From: a virus
IMG/VR virus record: IMGVR_UViG_3300020416_000054
Span: 1-27,370 of that record
DNA length: 27,370 nucleotides
Strand: one strand, 5' to 3'
This document shows positions 7,142 through 14,221 of this stretch, in pieces (the first letter of the stretch is position 1; each line of letters starts with the position of its first letter). Below the pieces are notes generated by a model. It saw only the letters and a program-made list of their open reading frames with translations. It had not been told where the DNA came from and searched no databases. The position numbers and the translations under genes are program-made.

Positions 7142-7883
7142 GCCAAATTCTCAAAAGTGTTTCATTTTCTAATTCATCTATTTTTATTTGTTTCTTACTA
7201 GGATTAGAATCCACATTGAACAAACAAAACTTAGGTTCTTTTCTATATTTATGTGCCTCTAAATCTGTCGGATGAGTCATACCTCTGTTCCAACTATATA
7301 CCCATTCAAAAGGAATATTATTCCAAAAGTCTCTTTGACGCCAAAAGTGATAGTTATCTGTACCCTTAAAGAATGTTCTAAATATTTGTTGATCTTCATC
7401 TAATGCGTCCCAGAATATATGTTCACATTGATCTTTGTTCCAACACATTACACTAGAGTTATATAATGTACCTCTAATCTCTATAAACAATCTTTCATGT
7501 ATTCTTTTCTTCCAATTATCCCACATAACATGAATGATTCTAGGCTTAAGAGCCAATTCATGTAAGTCTGTTATATCATTTTGTATAATTACATCTAAGT
7601 CTAAGTAACACCATTTGCCGTCATACTGTAAAAAGTTATGAGAGTTGAATACTAAAAATTTAGATCTATCCCAACACCAGCGTTCTTTACCAAACCAATA
7701 TTTAGGATGTAAAGGTTCTATATCAGGTATATCACGAGTATCACACTCTAATCCTTTATTGTCATCTGTAAAACATGTAAAGGTAAAGTCTCTTTTGTAA
7801 TGCTCCTGTACCATACGATACAGATTGTTTACATAGTGTGGTTCGTATTTAGTGCCCCACTTGATGCATACAAAGTTCATCAT
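7107..7883 (-). CDS. GT-A-type glycosyltransferase (paralogue 2)
   Basis: A 258-aa glycosyltransferase of the same family. Landmarks are MNFVCIKWGTKYEPHYVNNLY, FTFTCFTDDNKGL (33-45), HPKYWFG (59-65), FLVFNSHNF (76-84), DxD in CYLDLDVIIQ (D95 and D97), YNSSVMCW (141-148), FKGTDNYHFW (172-181), YSWNRG (196-201) and CLFNVDSNP (220-228). The conserved NSSVMxW and GTDNYHxW segments are likely acceptor-side or active-site loops. Two adjacent ATGs (7883 and 7880) could start it; neither has a strong ribosome site. It overlaps the first gene of the operon by 35 nt and the fusion gene by 35 nt. Target unknown; virion protein or host surface glycans are the main candidates. Confidence 0.8.
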   Translation of the reverse strand: MMNFVCIKWGTKYEPHYVNNLYRMVQEHYKRDFTFTCFTDDNKGLECDTRDIPDIEPLHPKYWFGKERWCWDRSKFLVFNSHNFLQYDGKWCYLDLDVIIQNDITDLHELALKPRIIHVMWDNWKKRIHERLFIEIRGTLYNSSVMCWNKDQCEHIFWDALDEDQQIFRTFFKGTDNYHFWRQRDFWNNIPFEWVYSWNRGMTHPTDLEAHKYRKEPKFCLFNVDSNPSKKQIKIDELENETLLRIWHGNNYSKSARQ

Positions 7884-8517
7884 ATTCTTTTGCTATCTCC
7901 GGTCTTCTATCTAATCCATTTAATAAACATATGGTATATTCTGGCCTATACTTTCTTCCAGCAGCTACATACGCATATACTTCATTGTGTGGTAAGTGTT
8001 CAAATGTAAATCCTTCATGATACAAAAATGTATCATCTCCATATGGATATTGTACATCATATGTTTCAGGATATGAGCTATAGTGTTCCCATATATGTGT
8101 AGCATCTTTCCACAACATTACACTAGAATTATAATTACTTAATGGTCCTACAAAGTCTGGTTGCCATGGAAAGTCATGTATGCTTATTTGTTTATCGCCT
8201 TTATCCTTCCACCATGTATATACGATTACAGGGTTATCCTGACAATAATCAAACAAATGATCTATGGGTTTTTGTATTCTTACATCTAAATCTAAGTACA
8301 ATATAGTACCTAGATCTTTTAATTGAAACAGTTTTAACTTTTCCATATTGCCGTTTGGCTCGTGTTCTAGATACAATATACCTATATCTGGGTGTAATCC
8401 TTTAGGATCATCGGTTACACAGACATAGTTATATTTGCCTTCGGTATGTTCGTATATAGAGTTTACAGCATCTGCGCTGTATTTCTCACCATATTTTAAT
8501 GTTAAAATAGTTTTCAT
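7849..8517 (-). CDS. GT-A-type glycosyltransferase (paralogue 1, operon head)
   Basis: A 222-aa glycosyltransferase, first gene of the leftward operon. Landmarks: ILTLKYGEKYSADAVNSIY, YNYVCVTDDPKGL (29-41), DxD in TILYLDLDVRIQ (D76 and D78), SNYNSSVMLW (127-136), YGDDTFLYHEGF (159-170) in place of the GTDNYH loop, EVYAYVAAG (179-187) and CLLNGLDRRPE (197-207). The YGDDTFL form suggests a different acceptor from the other paralogues. I chose ATG 8517; a TTG at 8526 would add three residues. No Shine-Dalgarno site precedes it, and the nearest late-promoter box ends only 12 nt upstream, so one of its two candidate transcripts would have a leader of only about 7 nt. Confidence 0.78.
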   Translation of the reverse strand: MKTILTLKYGEKYSADAVNSIYEHTEGKYNYVCVTDDPKGLHPDIGILYLEHEPNGNMEKLKLFQLKDLGTILYLDLDVRIQKPIDHLFDYCQDNPVIVYTWWKDKGDKQISIHDFPWQPDFVGPLSNYNSSVMLWKDATHIWEHYSSYPETYDVQYPYGDDTFLYHEGFTFEHLPHNEVYAYVAAGRKYRPEYTICLLNGLDRRPEIAKEYDELCMHQVGH

Positions 8518-8529
8518 TGTAATCAATAT

Positions 8530-8537
8530 TATTTATA
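8530..8537 (-). promoter_or_regulatory. T4-type late promoter box, leftward operon (proximal)
   Basis: On the reverse strand this reads TATAAATA, the T4 sigma-gp55 late-promoter consensus. It forms the left part of a perfect 12-bp palindrome, TATTTATAAATA (8530-8541). A start about 6 nt downstream would give an extremely short leader before ATG 8517. Confidence 0.6.
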
Positions 8538-8541
8538 AATA
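8534..8541 (+). promoter_or_regulatory. T4-type late promoter box for fibre/neck genes
   Basis: Exact TATAAATA on the + strand, 32 nt upstream of ATG 8574, with a ribosome site (GAAGGA, 8564-8569) between them. It shares bases with the reverse-strand box at 8530-8537. Confidence 0.75.
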
Positions 8542-8552
8542 AGAGTGTACGA

Positions 8553-8560
8553 TATTTATA
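8553..8560 (-). promoter_or_regulatory. T4-type late promoter box, leftward operon (distal)
   Basis: Reverse-strand TATAAATA 23 nt upstream of the proximal leftward box. A start near 8547 would give a leader of about 30 nt before ATG 8517. The box lies in the 5' leader of the rightward transcript. Confidence 0.55.
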
Positions 8561-8573
8561 GACGAAGGAACCA

Positions 8574-8903
8574 ATGGCAACCATTTCTAACATAGTCATA
8601 GATCAGGGCACAACATTCAGTTTGGAACTGAATTTAACCAATGATGATAATTCTGCCAAAAATTTAGCAGATTATACAGTTACCTCTCAAATAAGAAAAA
8701 GTTATGAGGCAACAACAGCTACTGATTTTACTACAGCGAAAGTAGATGCTACAGGTAAAATAACAATATCGTTGACTGCAGCACAAACGGCTGCACTCAA
8801 AGCAGGACGATATGTTTACGACATAGAGATAGCATCTAGTGCCGAAACATTAAGAGTCTTAGAAGGATTAGTAACCGTAACACCTAATGTTACAAGAGCT
8901 TAG
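8574..8903 (+). CDS. Ig-like virion structural protein
   Basis: A 109-aa, beta-rich protein (SNIVIDQGTTFSLELNLTND, NLADYTVTSQIRKSY, KITISLTAAQTAALKAGRY, VYDIEIAS, LRVLEGLVTVTPNVTR). This pattern is the small Ig-like module seen in baseplate or fibre-attachment proteins of marine T4-like phages and in the N-terminal part of BppU-type baseplate proteins. It would be a virion component near the fibres. GAAGGA precedes the ATG. It is the first gene behind the shared late promoter and ends 8 nt before the next gene. Confidence 0.7.
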   Translation: MATISNIVIDQGTTFSLELNLTNDDNSAKNLADYTVTSQIRKSYEATTATDFTTAKVDATGKITISLTAAQTAALKAGRYVYDIEIASSAETLRVLEGLVTVTPNVTRA

Positions 8904-8911
8904 GAGATTAT

Positions 8912-9169
8912 ATGGCAACGACAGTAAACGCTTCTAATACACCAATTAAAGTTTCTACTTCTATTGGTAGTACAAGAGTAGTTTCATCGACAACTACACA
9001 ATCTGCAACGGCGACGGCCACAGAAATCGGAGATCTCACAGGCATAGATGTTTCAGGTAAGCAAAACGGATACACCTTAGTATATGATAGTAGCAGTGGT
9101 AATTGGCAAGCTAAACCAGCATCGTCTGTAGCAGCATCAGTTACCTCTATTGATGGTGGAACATTTTAG
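8912..9169 (+). CDS. Small fibre-associated structural protein
   Basis: An 85-aa protein rich in Ser, Thr and Ala (STTTQSATATATEIGDLTGI). The middle (GKQNGYTLVYDSSSGNWQAKP) is the 'fibre knob' style seen at the ends of phage fibre repeats. Its last residues SIDGGTF nearly match the GIDGGTY end of the next fibre protein, and the DNA shares ATTGATGGTGGAACAT. This suggests a short fibre protein, or a shared C-terminal assembly tag. GGAG ribosome site at 8903-8906. Confidence 0.65.
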   Translation: MATTVNASNTPIKVSTSIGSTRVVSSTTTQSATATATEIGDLTGIDVSGKQNGYTLVYDSSSGNWQAKPASSVAASVTSIDGGTF

Positions 9170-9170
9170 T

Positions 9171-9186
9171 ATATTAAGCTTAATAT
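9171..9186. repeat. 16-bp perfect palindrome between fibre genes
   Basis: ATATTAAGCTTAATAT just after the stop of the 85-aa gene. It could form a small hairpin in RNA or a dyad in DNA. No run of T follows, so it is not a clear terminator. Confidence 0.5.
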
Positions 9187-9214
9187 TATAGAACATTTAA
9201 CTAGGAGAAAATAA

Positions 9215-10639
9215 ATGGCAACAACAATTCAAATTAAAAGAAGCACAGGCTCAGCAGCCCCAGCAGCTTCGGATTTGGTTGAAGGCGAATTGGCGTATGC
9301 TGAGGATAGATCCGGCGACGGGGCATCTGCTAAGTTATACATTTCATCTATTGACTCAGGTAGTAGTGAAGTAATTCAAGCGATTGGAGGTAAATTTTAT
9401 ACTGATCTTCTTGATAACGCTACAAACGCAGCAACAGCTTCTACCATTGTAAAAAGAGATTCAAATGGAGATGTCATATTTAATAAAATTTTATATGGCA
9501 ACTTGTATTCAACTGAAGGAGATCTACCAAGTGCTTCTACTTACCATGGTATGTTTGCTCATGTACATGGCACAGGTAGAGGTTATTTTGCACATGGTGG
9601 CAACTGGATTAAATTGTTGGATGAATCTTCATTCACATCCTCGGGTGTATTTGTAGATGAAGACAACATGGCATCTGACAGCGCTTCAAAGGTACCTTCA
9701 CAACAATCAGTCAAAGCGTATGTAGACGCACAAGTTACAGCTAGTGATTTAGATGCAGCTGGAGATTCTGGAACAATAGATATAGATCTAGATTCGGAAT
9801 CATTAACAATAGCAGGTGGCACAGGTATTACAACTGCAGCATCTGGCACAACTATTACAGCAACACTAGATGACACAGCAGTTACAGCAGGTTCATATGG
9901 TTCTACAACAGCAGTTCCAGTAATTACTGTTGACGCACAGGGTCGTATTACATCAGCTTCAACATCAGCAATCTCAACCTCATACACATTAGCAGCCGAT
10001 TCAGGTTCTAATGATTCTGTAGCAGGTGGAGAAACAATAACATTTAGTGGTACAGCAAACGAAATTGAAACAACAGTTTCTAATAACGAAATAACAATCG
10101 GCTTACCTAACAATGTAACAATATCAGGTAACCTAACCGTTAGTGGTACAACCACAACTGTAGATTCCACAACTTTATCCGTAGCAGATCCATTGATCTC
10201 ACTAGCAACAGGTAACAATTCATCTGACGCAGTGGACATAGGTCTATATGGTTTATATGACACTTCAGGTTCAACAGACTTGTATTCAGGTTTATTTAGA
10301 GACGCTAATGACTCTGGTAAATGGAAGTTATTTAAAGACTTACAAGCAGCACCTACTACAACTGTCAACACAGGCGGAACAGGTTACGCAGTAGCTACAT
10401 TGGTAGCAAACTTAGAATCATCTAGTGTAACAATTACTGGTGGTTCAATAACAGGTATTACTGATCTGGTAGTAGCAGACGGTGGTACAGGAGCAGGATC
10501 ATTTACAAGTAAAGGTATCCTTTATGGTAATGGAACAGGAGCTCTACAAGTAACAGCAGCAGGCTCAGAAGGACAAGTCCTACAAGCAGGCTCAGGCGGA
10601 ACACCAGAGTTCGGTGGAATTGATGGTGGAACATATTAA
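9215..10639 (+). CDS. Tail fibre / virion protein with Mtd-like N-terminus
   Basis: A 474-aa fibre-like protein. Residues 1-60 (TTIQIKRSTGSAAPAASDLVEGELAYAED, KLYIS) match the major tropism determinant N-terminal type that attaches fibres to the virion. Residues 113-131 hold MFAHVHGTGRGYFAHGGNW, with His-x-His motifs like the metal-binding ones of T4 fibres. SKVPSQQSVKAYVDAQV (158-174) and beta-repeat segments follow. Residues 299-400 carry the module NNVTISGNLTVSGTTTTVD ... LVANLE, which also occurs in the 11200-12480 fibre. The C-terminus is GxGxG-rich (GGTGAGSFTSKGILYGNGTG) and ends in GIDGGTY. Likely part of the receptor-binding apparatus and a plausible glycosylation target. AGGAG ribosome site at 9203-9207. 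Confidence 0.8.
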   Translation: MATTIQIKRSTGSAAPAASDLVEGELAYAEDRSGDGASAKLYISSIDSGSSEVIQAIGGKFYTDLLDNATNAATASTIVKRDSNGDVIFNKILYGNLYSTEGDLPSASTYHGMFAHVHGTGRGYFAHGGNWIKLLDESSFTSSGVFVDEDNMASDSASKVPSQQSVKAYVDAQVTASDLDAAGDSGTIDIDLDSESLTIAGGTGITTAASGTTITATLDDTAVTAGSYGSTTAVPVITVDAQGRITSASTSAISTSYTLAADSGSNDSVAGGETITFSGTANEIETTVSNNEITIGLPNNVTISGNLTVSGTTTTVDSTTLSVADPLISLATGNNSSDAVDIGLYGLYDTSGSTDLYSGLFRDANDSGKWKLFKDLQAAPTTTVNTGGTGYAVATLVANLESSSVTITGGSITGITDLVVADGGTGAGSFTSKGILYGNGTGALQVTAAGSEGQVLQAGSGGTPEFGGIDGGTY

Positions 10640-10659
10640 TAATTTTTAAGGATTTTGAA

Positions 10660-10854
10660 ATGGATGAACAATTAATTAATGAATACATAAACAACTTGGC
10701 AAATCAGGTTAATACTCTGACCCAAGAAAATATTTTACTTAAAACTAGATTAGCTATTTTTGAGAAGAGAGAACAGGAAAAGGCTAAGGCTTCAGAGCCT
10801 GAGCCTTCCTCCCAAGAAGAGGAAACTCCTCCTCTAGTCTCTAAAGAGGAATAA
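10660..10854 (+). CDS. Small coiled-coil protein
   Basis: A 64-aa protein with an N-terminal heptad-like helix (INEYINNLANQVNTLTQENILLKTRLAIFEKRE) and an acidic, Pro/Ser-rich tail (SEPEPSSQEEETPP). AAGGA (10649-10653) precedes the ATG and the gene ends 3 nt before the next one. A trimeric coiled coil next to fibres suggests an assembly helper or a fibre linker; this is inference. Confidence 0.65.
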   Translation: MDEQLINEYINNLANQVNTLTQENILLKTRLAIFEKREQEKAKASEPEPSSQEEETPPLVSKEE

Positions 10855-10857
10855 TAG

Positions 10858-11178
10858 ATGGCAACGGTAATCAAGATTAAAAAATCCGAAACAGCTGGTA
10901 GCGCTCCTACCACTTCGGATTTAGTTGCAGGTGAGGTAGCACTTAATACTGCAGATAAGATTGCCTATGTAAGAAACTCTAGTAATCAGATTATAAAGTT
11001 TGCAAACTTTACTGATGCAGATGAATCTATAACATTCCCTACAGGAGATTGGGGTAGTGTAGCTTCTAGTTTAAGTACAGATGCGTTTGGACAACTTGTT
11101 GAAAAAGAATACGATATGAATACAACTATTAAATATCGTTTAGCAACAGAAGATATGGGTTCAGACTCATCAATATAA
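10858..11178 (+). CDS. Small Mtd-N-like structural protein
   Basis: A 106-aa protein whose first half (MATVIKIKKSETAGSAPTTSDLVAGEVALNTADKIAYVRNSSNQI) repeats the N-terminal attachment pattern of the 474-aa fibre (residues 1-50). It then has a short unrelated segment (FGQLVEKEYDMNTTIKYRLATEDMGSDSSI). This is a stand-alone attachment-type domain without a fibre shaft. It may be an adaptor between the tail and a longer fibre. The stop codon overlaps a late-promoter box. Confidence 0.65.
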   Translation: MATVIKIKKSETAGSAPTTSDLVAGEVALNTADKIAYVRNSSNQIIKFANFTDADESITFPTGDWGSVASSLSTDAFGQLVEKEYDMNTTIKYRLATEDMGSDSSI

Positions 11179-11181
11179 ATA
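11174..11181 (+). promoter_or_regulatory. T4-type late promoter box before fibre gene
   Basis: Exact TATAAATA overlapping the stop codon of the 106-aa gene, 18 nt upstream of ATG 11200, with AGGAGAG as the ribosome site between them. Confidence 0.65.
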
Positions 11182-11199
11182 AGAATATAGGAGAGAATA

Positions 11200-12480
11200 A
11201 TGCCAACACAGGTACAATTTAGACGAGGGACAACTACACAAAACGAATCCTTCACAGGTGCTGTGGGTGAGCTTTCCGTAGATACTACGCTAGACACAAT
11301 AAGAGTACATGACGGTTCCACAGCAGGTGGCTTTAGACTCGCTAAATACTCTGAAATAACATCTGGAGATACCACAGGAAACGCAGCTACAGCAACTGCA
11401 TTACAAAATGCAAGAACAATTCATGGCGTATCTTTTGATGGTACAGCAAATATAGATCTTTCAGAAGTTATTCAAGATACTGTAGGGGCTATGTTCTCAA
11501 GTAACACCGAGACAGGTATAACTGTTGGTTACGAAGATGGCGATGGTACTATTGATTTGGTAGTAGGAACATTAAATCAAGATACTACCGGGAACGCAGC
11601 TACGGCCACAGCATTAGAAACTGCTAGAAATATAGGTGGTGTATCATTTGATGGTACAGCAAATATAAATTTACCGGGTGTTAATACATCAGGAACACAA
11701 GACACCTCAGGTAACGCAGCTACAGCAACAGCTCTTGCAAATGCAAGAACAATAAATGGTGTTAGTTTTGATGGTACAGCAAATGTAACCACACTAACAG
11801 CAGGAACAGGTGTATCAGTTTCAGGTACAGCAGTTTCAATAGGACAAGCAGTAGCAACATCAAGTAATGTTACATTTGCAGATGTAGCAGCAACAGGTAA
11901 TGTAACTATTACAGGAAACTTAGATGTAAATGGAACAACTACAACCTTAGATACTACAAACTCAACAATAGCAGATAGACTTATTGAGTTAGGTAATGGC
12001 ACATCTGGAACACCATCAAATGATATGGGTATTGTTCTCGAAAGAGGAGACTCAGATAACGCATTTATAGGTTGGGACGAAAGTGCAGACAAGTTCCTAA
12101 TGGGAACAGGCTCATTTACAGGAGCAAGCACAGGCAATCTTACAGTTACAACAGGAACACTTGTAGCAAACTTAGAAGGTAATGTTACAGGTAATTTAAC
12201 AGGTAACGCAGACACAGCAACAGCACTTGCAACAGCAAGAGCTATAGCACTAACAGGAGATGTTACAGGTACAGCAAACTTTGACGGTTCAGCAGGTATA
12301 TCAATTAGTGCAACTATTGCAGCTAATAGTGTTGCTTTAGGTACAGACACTACAGGTAATTTTATGGCACAGGTTGCAGGTGGAGATGGTATTACAGTTT
12401 CTCATACACAAGGAGAAGGTTCTACGGCAACTATTACAGGAACAGCTATATACGACGCATCAGGAACAAAACTTAACTAG
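11200..12480 (+). CDS. Repeat-containing tail fibre protein
   Basis: A 426-aa fibre protein. The N-terminus PTQVQFRRGTTTQNESFTGAVGELSVD is the attachment module common in marine phage fibres. Three close repeats follow (residues 58-87, 128-157, 168-197) built on DTTGNAATATAL.(N/T)AR.I.GVSFDGTAN, with a decayed fourth at 330-362 (TGNADTATALATARAIALTG). Residues 223-325 (NVTFADVAATGNVTITGNLD ... GTLVANLEG) match the module in the 474-aa fibre. Near the end, GDGITVSHTQGEGSTATITG is also shared-type shaft sequence. It is likely a shaft of triple-beta-helix type. No chaperone or adhesin tip is obvious. The gene ends 9 nt before gene 13. Confidence 0.78.
   Translation: MPTQVQFRRGTTTQNESFTGAVGELSVDTTLDTIRVHDGSTAGGFRLAKYSEITSGDTTGNAATATALQNARTIHGVSFDGTANIDLSEVIQDTVGAMFSSNTETGITVGYEDGDGTIDLVVGTLNQDTTGNAATATALETARNIGGVSFDGTANINLPGVNTSGTQDTSGNAATATALANARTINGVSFDGTANVTTLTAGTGVSVSGTAVSIGQAVATSSNVTFADVAATGNVTITGNLDVNGTTTTLDTTNSTIADRLIELGNGTSGTPSNDMGIVLERGDSDNAFIGWDESADKFLMGTGSFTGASTGNLTVTTGTLVANLEGNVTGNLTGNADTATALATARAIALTGDVTGTANFDGSAGISISATIAANSVALGTDTTGNFMAQVAGGDGITVSHTQGEGSTATITGTAIYDASGTKLN
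11371..11790 (+). repeat. Three ~90-bp coding repeats in fibre gene
   Basis: Units at 11371-11460, 11581-11670 and 11701-11790, each encoding about 30 residues with GNAATATAL and GVSFDGTAN. A decayed fourth copy lies at 12187-12285. Repeats are in frame and protein-level similarity exceeds DNA identity. Confidence 0.75.
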
Positions 12481-12489
12481 GGGTAGAAA

Positions 12490-13467
12490 ATGGCATTAGC
12501 TAGCAGACAAAATTTACAAGATTACGCCTTAAGAAGGCTAGGCCACCCTGTTATTGAAATCAATGTAGATGAACAACAATTATCTGATAGAATAGATGAT
12601 GCTTTACAATTCTTTCAAGAATATCACTTTGATGGTGTAGAAAGAACTTATGTTAAACATGAAATAACAGGTTCTAAATTAAAATTAACTGCCAACCTAG
12701 CAAACAATTTTCAGAAAGCAGAAACTATTACAGGCGGAACATCAGGAGCTACAGCAATAGTAGATGGCGCTGATGATACAGCACAGTTTATATTATTAGA
12801 ACAAACTAAAACAGGCACCTTTGTAGGAGGAGAAACTATTACAGGCTCTGAGTCAGGAGCAACAGCAACTACACACGCAAGTGATACATACACAAAAGGC
12901 GATATTGAAAATGGATATTTGCCTATTAGTAATGGTATATTAGGTATAACCAGAGTGTTTAACTTTGGAGGTGCAGCAACAAACAATACAAGAGACGGAC
13001 AACTATTTGATCTAATGTACCAATTTAGAATGAATGATCTGTATAACCTAATGGGTGCAGACATGATTTACTATTCAGTCGTACAAACTCACTTAACTAC
13101 ATTAGAAAAACTACTAACAGGGGATAGACAAATCCGTTGGAATAGGAAAACAGATAGATTGTATATTGATACTGACTGGGACAAAACATTTAATATAGGA
13201 GACTTTATTGTAGCAGAAGCTTATGCCATTGTAGATCCTGATACATATACAGAAGTCTATGATGATATGTTTCTTAAAAAATATGTAACAGCATTGTTCA
13301 AGAAACAATGGGGCGAAAATATTAAGAAATTTGCTGGAATACAAATGCCTGGAGGAGTAACATTAGATGGACAAACTATCTATCAAGAGGCAATTCAGGA
13401 GATACAAGCAATAGAACAGGAGATGCAACTTAAATACGAACTGCCTCCTTCACTTATGATAGGATAA
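12490..13467 (+). CDS. 13: Neck protein gp13 with inserted repeat domain
   Basis: A 325-aa homologue of T4 gp13, which with gp14 forms the neck that closes the packaged head and joins it to the tail. The N-terminus SRQNLQDYALRRLGHPVIEINVDEQQLSDRIDDALQFFQEYHFDG and the C-terminal half (MYQFRMNDLYNLMGADMIYY, WNRKTDRLYIDTDWDK, KKYVTALFKKQWGENIKKF) are the conserved body. Residues 60-135 are a Thr/Gly/Ala-rich insertion with two copies of a motif: ETITGGTSGATA and ETITGSESGATA. It is a little longer than T4 gp13 (309 aa). AGGGG precedes the ATG. Confidence 0.9.
   Translation: MALASRQNLQDYALRRLGHPVIEINVDEQQLSDRIDDALQFFQEYHFDGVERTYVKHEITGSKLKLTANLANNFQKAETITGGTSGATAIVDGADDTAQFILLEQTKTGTFVGGETITGSESGATATTHASDTYTKGDIENGYLPISNGILGITRVFNFGGAATNNTRDGQLFDLMYQFRMNDLYNLMGADMIYYSVVQTHLTTLEKLLTGDRQIRWNRKTDRLYIDTDWDKTFNIGDFIVAEAYAIVDPDTYTEVYDDMFLKKYVTALFKKQWGENIKKFAGIQMPGGVTLDGQTIYQEAIQEIQAIEQEMQLKYELPPSLMIG
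12709..12879 (+). repeat. Two-copy GETITG-type repeat inside gene 13
   Basis: Copies at 12709-12765 and 12820-12879 encode KAETITGGTSGATAIVDG and VGGETITGSESGATATTHA, about 37 residues apart. Such motifs occur in beta-structured virion add-on domains. Confidence 0.65.
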
Positions 13468-13471
13468 TACC

Positions 13472-14221
13472 ATGCCTACTAATAATTATTTTCAGAACGG
13501 CGGTGGAATTGGTACAACAAACGAACAGCGCTTAATAGAAGATCTAATTATCGAGAGCCTTAAAATATATGGCCACGATACTTTTTACTTGCCTAGAACA
13601 ATGGTAAATAGTGATACAATCTTTGATGAGGCACAACTATCTCAATTCACACAAGCATATCCTTTAGAAATGTATTTGGATAATGTCCAAGGATTTGAGG
13701 GGCAGGGAGATATATTCACAAGATTTGGTATGGAAGTTAGAGATCAAGCAACTTTCATACTAGCAAAAAGACGATGGGAGGACATGGTAACAAGACAAGG
13801 TCCTACTGTTGCTCGTAAAGCAAGACCTGTAGAAGGAGACTTAATTTATCTTAGTAAAACAAAATCATTGTTTGAAATTAAATATGTAGATTTCCAAAAT
13901 CCTTTCTATCAGGCAGGACAAATATATGTATTTAGAATGACATGTGAATTGTTCGAATACAGTTCAGAAGATTTAGATACAGGCATAGCAGAAATAGATG
14001 CTATAGAAACAAAATACTCTCAAGATATGTTGGAGTATCAGTTTAAACTAGAGTCAGGAGATTTACTATTGAAAGAAGACACAGGTTCATTAATTACAGA
14101 AGCATATCAAACAACTGTATCTGAACCTATAGATAATGCAGACTTTGATAACTTAATAACACTAGAAGGTATATTAGACTTTAGTGAATCTAATCCATTT
14201 GGTGAAATAGGAGGCTCGTAA
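13472..14221 (+). CDS. 14: Neck protein gp14
   Basis: A 249-aa homologue of T4 gp14 (256 aa), the partner of gp13 in the neck. The N-terminus is characteristic: NYFQNGGGIGTTNEQRLIEDLIIESLKIYG, DTFYLPRTMVN, and later MEVRDQATFILAKRRWEDMV. AGGA lies upstream of the ATG, 4 nt after gp13. The stop overlaps the gp15 start (TAATG), so 13-14-15 form a coupled unit. Confidence 0.92.
   Translation: MPTNNYFQNGGGIGTTNEQRLIEDLIIESLKIYGHDTFYLPRTMVNSDTIFDEAQLSQFTQAYPLEMYLDNVQGFEGQGDIFTRFGMEVRDQATFILAKRRWEDMVTRQGPTVARKARPVEGDLIYLSKTKSLFEIKYVDFQNPFYQAGQIYVFRMTCELFEYSSEDLDTGIAEIDAIETKYSQDMLEYQFKLESGDLLLKEDTGSLITEAYQTTVSEPIDNADFDNLITLEGILDFSESNPFGEIGGS

Noticed and set aside
2428-8517. DNA hypermodification pathway built from ThyX, glycosyltransferases and the oxygenase
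   Set aside because: The parts are suggestive, but ThyX has a normal signature, the oxygenase is P4H-like rather than TET/JBP-like, and late promoters and fibre neighbours point to protein or surface glycans. No direct support.
9583-10371. A 262-aa reverse-strand open frame under the 474-aa fibre gene
   Set aside because: It has no ribosome site, and its Val/Ala/Ser/Pro-rich protein is what results from reading Thr/Ala/Gly-rich fibre codons backwards. The forward frame is a clear fibre protein.
11371-11790. Regular DNA repeats that could suggest a CRISPR-like array
   Set aside because: The repeats are in frame, about 90 bp, imperfect and encode a fibre shaft; there are no short identical repeats with unique spacers.
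11577-12350. A 257-aa reverse-strand open frame under the 426-aa fibre gene
   Set aside because: Same composition effect; it is a shadow of a repetitive Thr/Ala/Gly fibre.
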